Shown: in pieces, positions 7,140 to 8,293 of the stretch | Numbering within the stretch: position 1 is the stretch's first letter | Layout: the number at the start of each line of letters is the position of its first letter | Origin: Rubrivivax sp. | Lineage (GTDB): Bacteria; Pseudomonadota; Gammaproteobacteria; Burkholderiales; Burkholderiaceae | Direction of reading: 5' to 3' | Length of the DNA: 8,293 nt | Assembly (NCBI GenBank): GCA_004211235.1 | Contig: SEEY01000149.1 | Span: 1-8,293 of the forward strand | Program-made: the position numbers and the translations under genes | The notes under the pieces: model-generated | Database searches by the model: none | What the model was told of the DNA's origin: nothing | Seen by the model: the letters and a program-made list of their open reading frames with translations, nothing else

Positions 7140-7702
7140 TCCAGAACCTCCAGGGTGTGGCTCTGGTTCGTGTAGATGCAGATGTCGCCGGCAATTTCCA
7201 GCGAGCGCTTGACGATGTCCGCCGCGCCGAGCTCGGTGTGCGCCAGCAGCGCCTTGGCCGCGGCCTGCGCATAGGCGCCGCCCGAGCCGATGGCGACGAT
7301 GCCCTGCTCGGGCTCCAGCACGTCGCCGTTGCCGGTGATGATCAGCGAGGCGGTGCGGTCGGCCACGGCGAGCATGGCCTCGAGCCGGCGCAGCACGCGG
7401 TCGGTGCGCCAGTCGCGCGTCAGCTCGACGGCTGCGCGCACGAGATGGCCCTGGTGCTTCTCGAGCTTGGCCTCGAAGCGCTCGAACAGCGTGAAGGCAT
7501 CGGCCGTGGCACCGGCAAAGCCGGCGAGCACCTGGTCGCGGTAGAGCTTGCGCACCTTGCGGGCGCTCGACTTGACGATGGTGTTCCCGAGCGTCACCTG
7601 GCCGTCGCCGCCGATGGCGACCTGCCAGCCGGCGGGCGTCTGGCGGCGCACCGAGATGATGGTGGTGCCGTGATAGACGGCGGAAGAGGAATCGGAAGAC
7701 AT
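7136..7702 (-). CDS. hslV: ATP-dependent protease proteolytic subunit HslV (ClpQ)
   Basis: HslV is the proteasome-beta-like threonine peptidase of the HslVU complex. I chose the ATG at 7702 because GGAGG (7711-7707) lies four bases upstream; an in-frame TTG at 7738 has no such support. The 188-residue product carries a 12-residue leader, [12 protein letters not shown], before the catalytic Thr13-Thr14-Ile. Removal of the leader would expose Thr13 as the N-terminal nucleophile. By alignment to E. coli HslV from memory, D33, K49 and S140 (in AIGSGG) correspond to the proteasomal Asp17, Lys33 and Ser124 positions. The block [14 protein letters not shown] and the segment [19 protein letters not shown] are typical. 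Relative to E. coli there are about four extra residues after the SVRR strand. The gene sits between a STAS-domain gene, 38 bases upstream, and hslU, which it overlaps by four bases. Confidence 0.98.
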   Translation of the reverse strand: MSSDSSSAVYHGTTIISVRRQTPAGWQVAIGGDGQVTLGNTIVKSSARKVRKLYRDQVLAGFAGATADAFTLFERFEAKLEKHQGHLVRAAVELTRDWRTDRVLRRLEAMLAVADRTASLIITGNGDVLEPEQGIVAIGSGGAYAQAAAKALLAHTELGAADIVKRSLEIAGDICIYTNQSHTLEVLE

Positions 7703-7705
7703 AGA

Positions 7706-7727
7706 GCCTCCAGCTTGGGGCGGAGGC
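7706..7727 (-). promoter_or_regulatory. Hairpin over the hslV Shine-Dalgarno sequence
   Basis: In the transcript, GCCTCC (7727-7722) can pair perfectly with GGAGGC (7711-7706) around a ten-base loop. The 3' arm is the hslV Shine-Dalgarno GGAGG itself, three bases before the ATG. The fold is visible in the sequence. A role as translational brake or heat-responsive switch is inference. Confidence 0.45.
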
Positions 7728-7740
7728 CCATGATGCAAGA

Positions 7741-8292
7741 TCAGTTGATCCGCACCTTCACCTTCGCGTGCTCGTTGATGCCCATCGCGCCGAAGAACAG
7801 CGCCACGAGGCGGTGCGCATCGATGAAGACGACCGAGCGGTTCTCACTGCGGCGCGACAGCACCCAGTTCAGCAGATCGCCGGCGGCCATGAAGTCCAGC
7901 CGGATCAGCTTGGTGCAGGCGATGTTGATGAGCGTGGCGTCGCCCATCTCGGCGGCCATCAGGCGCAGGTTCTCGGAGATGTCGCCGCTGAGCTGCCCCA
8001 TCAGTTCGAGCTGAGCCACATGAGGCTCGGTCATGCCCGTGTCCAGGAAGGTCGACTGGGCCTCGCTCGGCATCGAGCTGGTGGCCGGACTGTTCGTCGA
8101 CGCGCCTTCGCCGCCAAAGCGCACGCGGCACTTGGCACGCTCCCAGGACGGCGGCGAGACCTCGTAGGTCACGCAGTAATCGATGGCCGCCTCGTCGAAC
8201 TGGTCCGGGCGGTTGGCCAGGCGCAGCGCTTCCAGGCGGAGCATCCACATCGCCGGGTCGGTGTCGCGCTCGCCGACGGGCGCGAGCTCCTT
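7741..8292 (-). CDS. STAS-domain protein upstream of hslV, 5' partial
   Basis: The frame stays open to the right edge (last complete codon 8290-8292), so the true start lies outside. The ATG at 8250 is only the first internal Met and has no clear Shine-Dalgarno sequence. Of 183 visible residues, the last 80 or so form a STAS-like (anti-anti-sigma-type) domain. The pattern runs [12 protein letters not shown], a buried strand [13 protein letters not shown], a helix [11 protein letters not shown], a strand [14 protein letters not shown] and a final [13 protein letters not shown]. The usual phosphorylatable DxS position reads ACTKL, so a classical SpoIIAA-type switch is doubtful. The earlier part ([23 protein letters not shown]) looks helical and tetratricopeptide-like. 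The gene is followed by hslV after 38 bases with no terminator, so it is probably in the same operon. Its role is unknown to me. Confidence 0.8.
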   Translation of the reverse strand, partial: KELAPVGERDTDPAMWMLRLEALRLANRPDQFDEAAIDYCVTYEVSPPSWERAKCRVRFGGEGASTNSPATSSMPSEAQSTFLDTGMTEPHVAQLELMGQLSGDISENLRLMAAEMGDATLINIACTKLIRLDFMAAGDLLNWVLSRRSENRSVVFIDAHRLVALFFGAMGINEHAKVKVRIN

Positions 8293-8293
8293 G

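Noticed and set aside
6072..7175. A 367-codon open frame on the + strand opposite hslU.
   Set aside because: It is fully antisense to hslU, which is certain. The frame is open only because of codon bias and encodes a low-complexity Leu/Ala/Asp/Gly-rich product.
7712..7739. Heat-shock sigma-like promoter on the - strand before hslV (CTTG at 7739-7736 and CCCCA at 7720-7716).
   Set aside because: The transcription start would fall about three bases before the hslV ATG and remove its GGAGG Shine-Dalgarno sequence. The rest of the -35 and -10 elements match poorly.

Overview
The window is GC-rich DNA (roughly two thirds G+C by eye) that most resembles a betaproteobacterium of the order Burkholderiales. 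This rests on the sequences of HslU and HslV, on a STAS-domain gene directly upstream of hslV, and on the codon bias. Genus cannot be fixed from the sequence alone. No tRNA, rRNA, insertion sequence, CRISPR array or attachment site was seen, and no stretch over 300 bases lacks a gene.

Layout, left to right. (1) The 3' part of a soluble PAP2/vanadium-haloperoxidase-type protein on the + strand, running in from the left edge. (2) A convergent 980-residue protein on the - strand whose stop codon lies 2 bases from that of the PAP2 gene. It has an HEFGH zinc-protease-type motif, a C-terminal Ig-like (CARDB-type) segment and no signal peptide; its function is unknown. (3) A 118-base divergent intergenic region with two perfect inverted repeats. 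(4) Two tandem + strand genes for small LuxR-type (GerE-fold) helix-turn-helix regulators with short PAS-like N-terminal halves, probably diverged duplicates. (5) Converging on them, on the - strand, the conserved operon of a STAS-domain protein (cut by the right edge), hslV and hslU. HslV and HslU form the two-part ATP-dependent HslVU (ClpYQ) protease. The two genes overlap by four bases (ATGA), and the hslV Shine-Dalgarno sequence can be closed in a small GC-rich hairpin.

How the parts fit together: the right third is core-genome protein quality control. The left two thirds look accessory: a possible phosphatase/haloperoxidase, a large uncharacterised metalloprotease-like protein, and a divergently placed regulator pair. 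The regulators may control the 980-residue gene across the shared intergenic region, but this is inferred from position and from the dyads only. The most useful unknowns are the 980-residue HEFGH protein, the dyads beside it, and the hairpin over the hslV ribosome-binding site.
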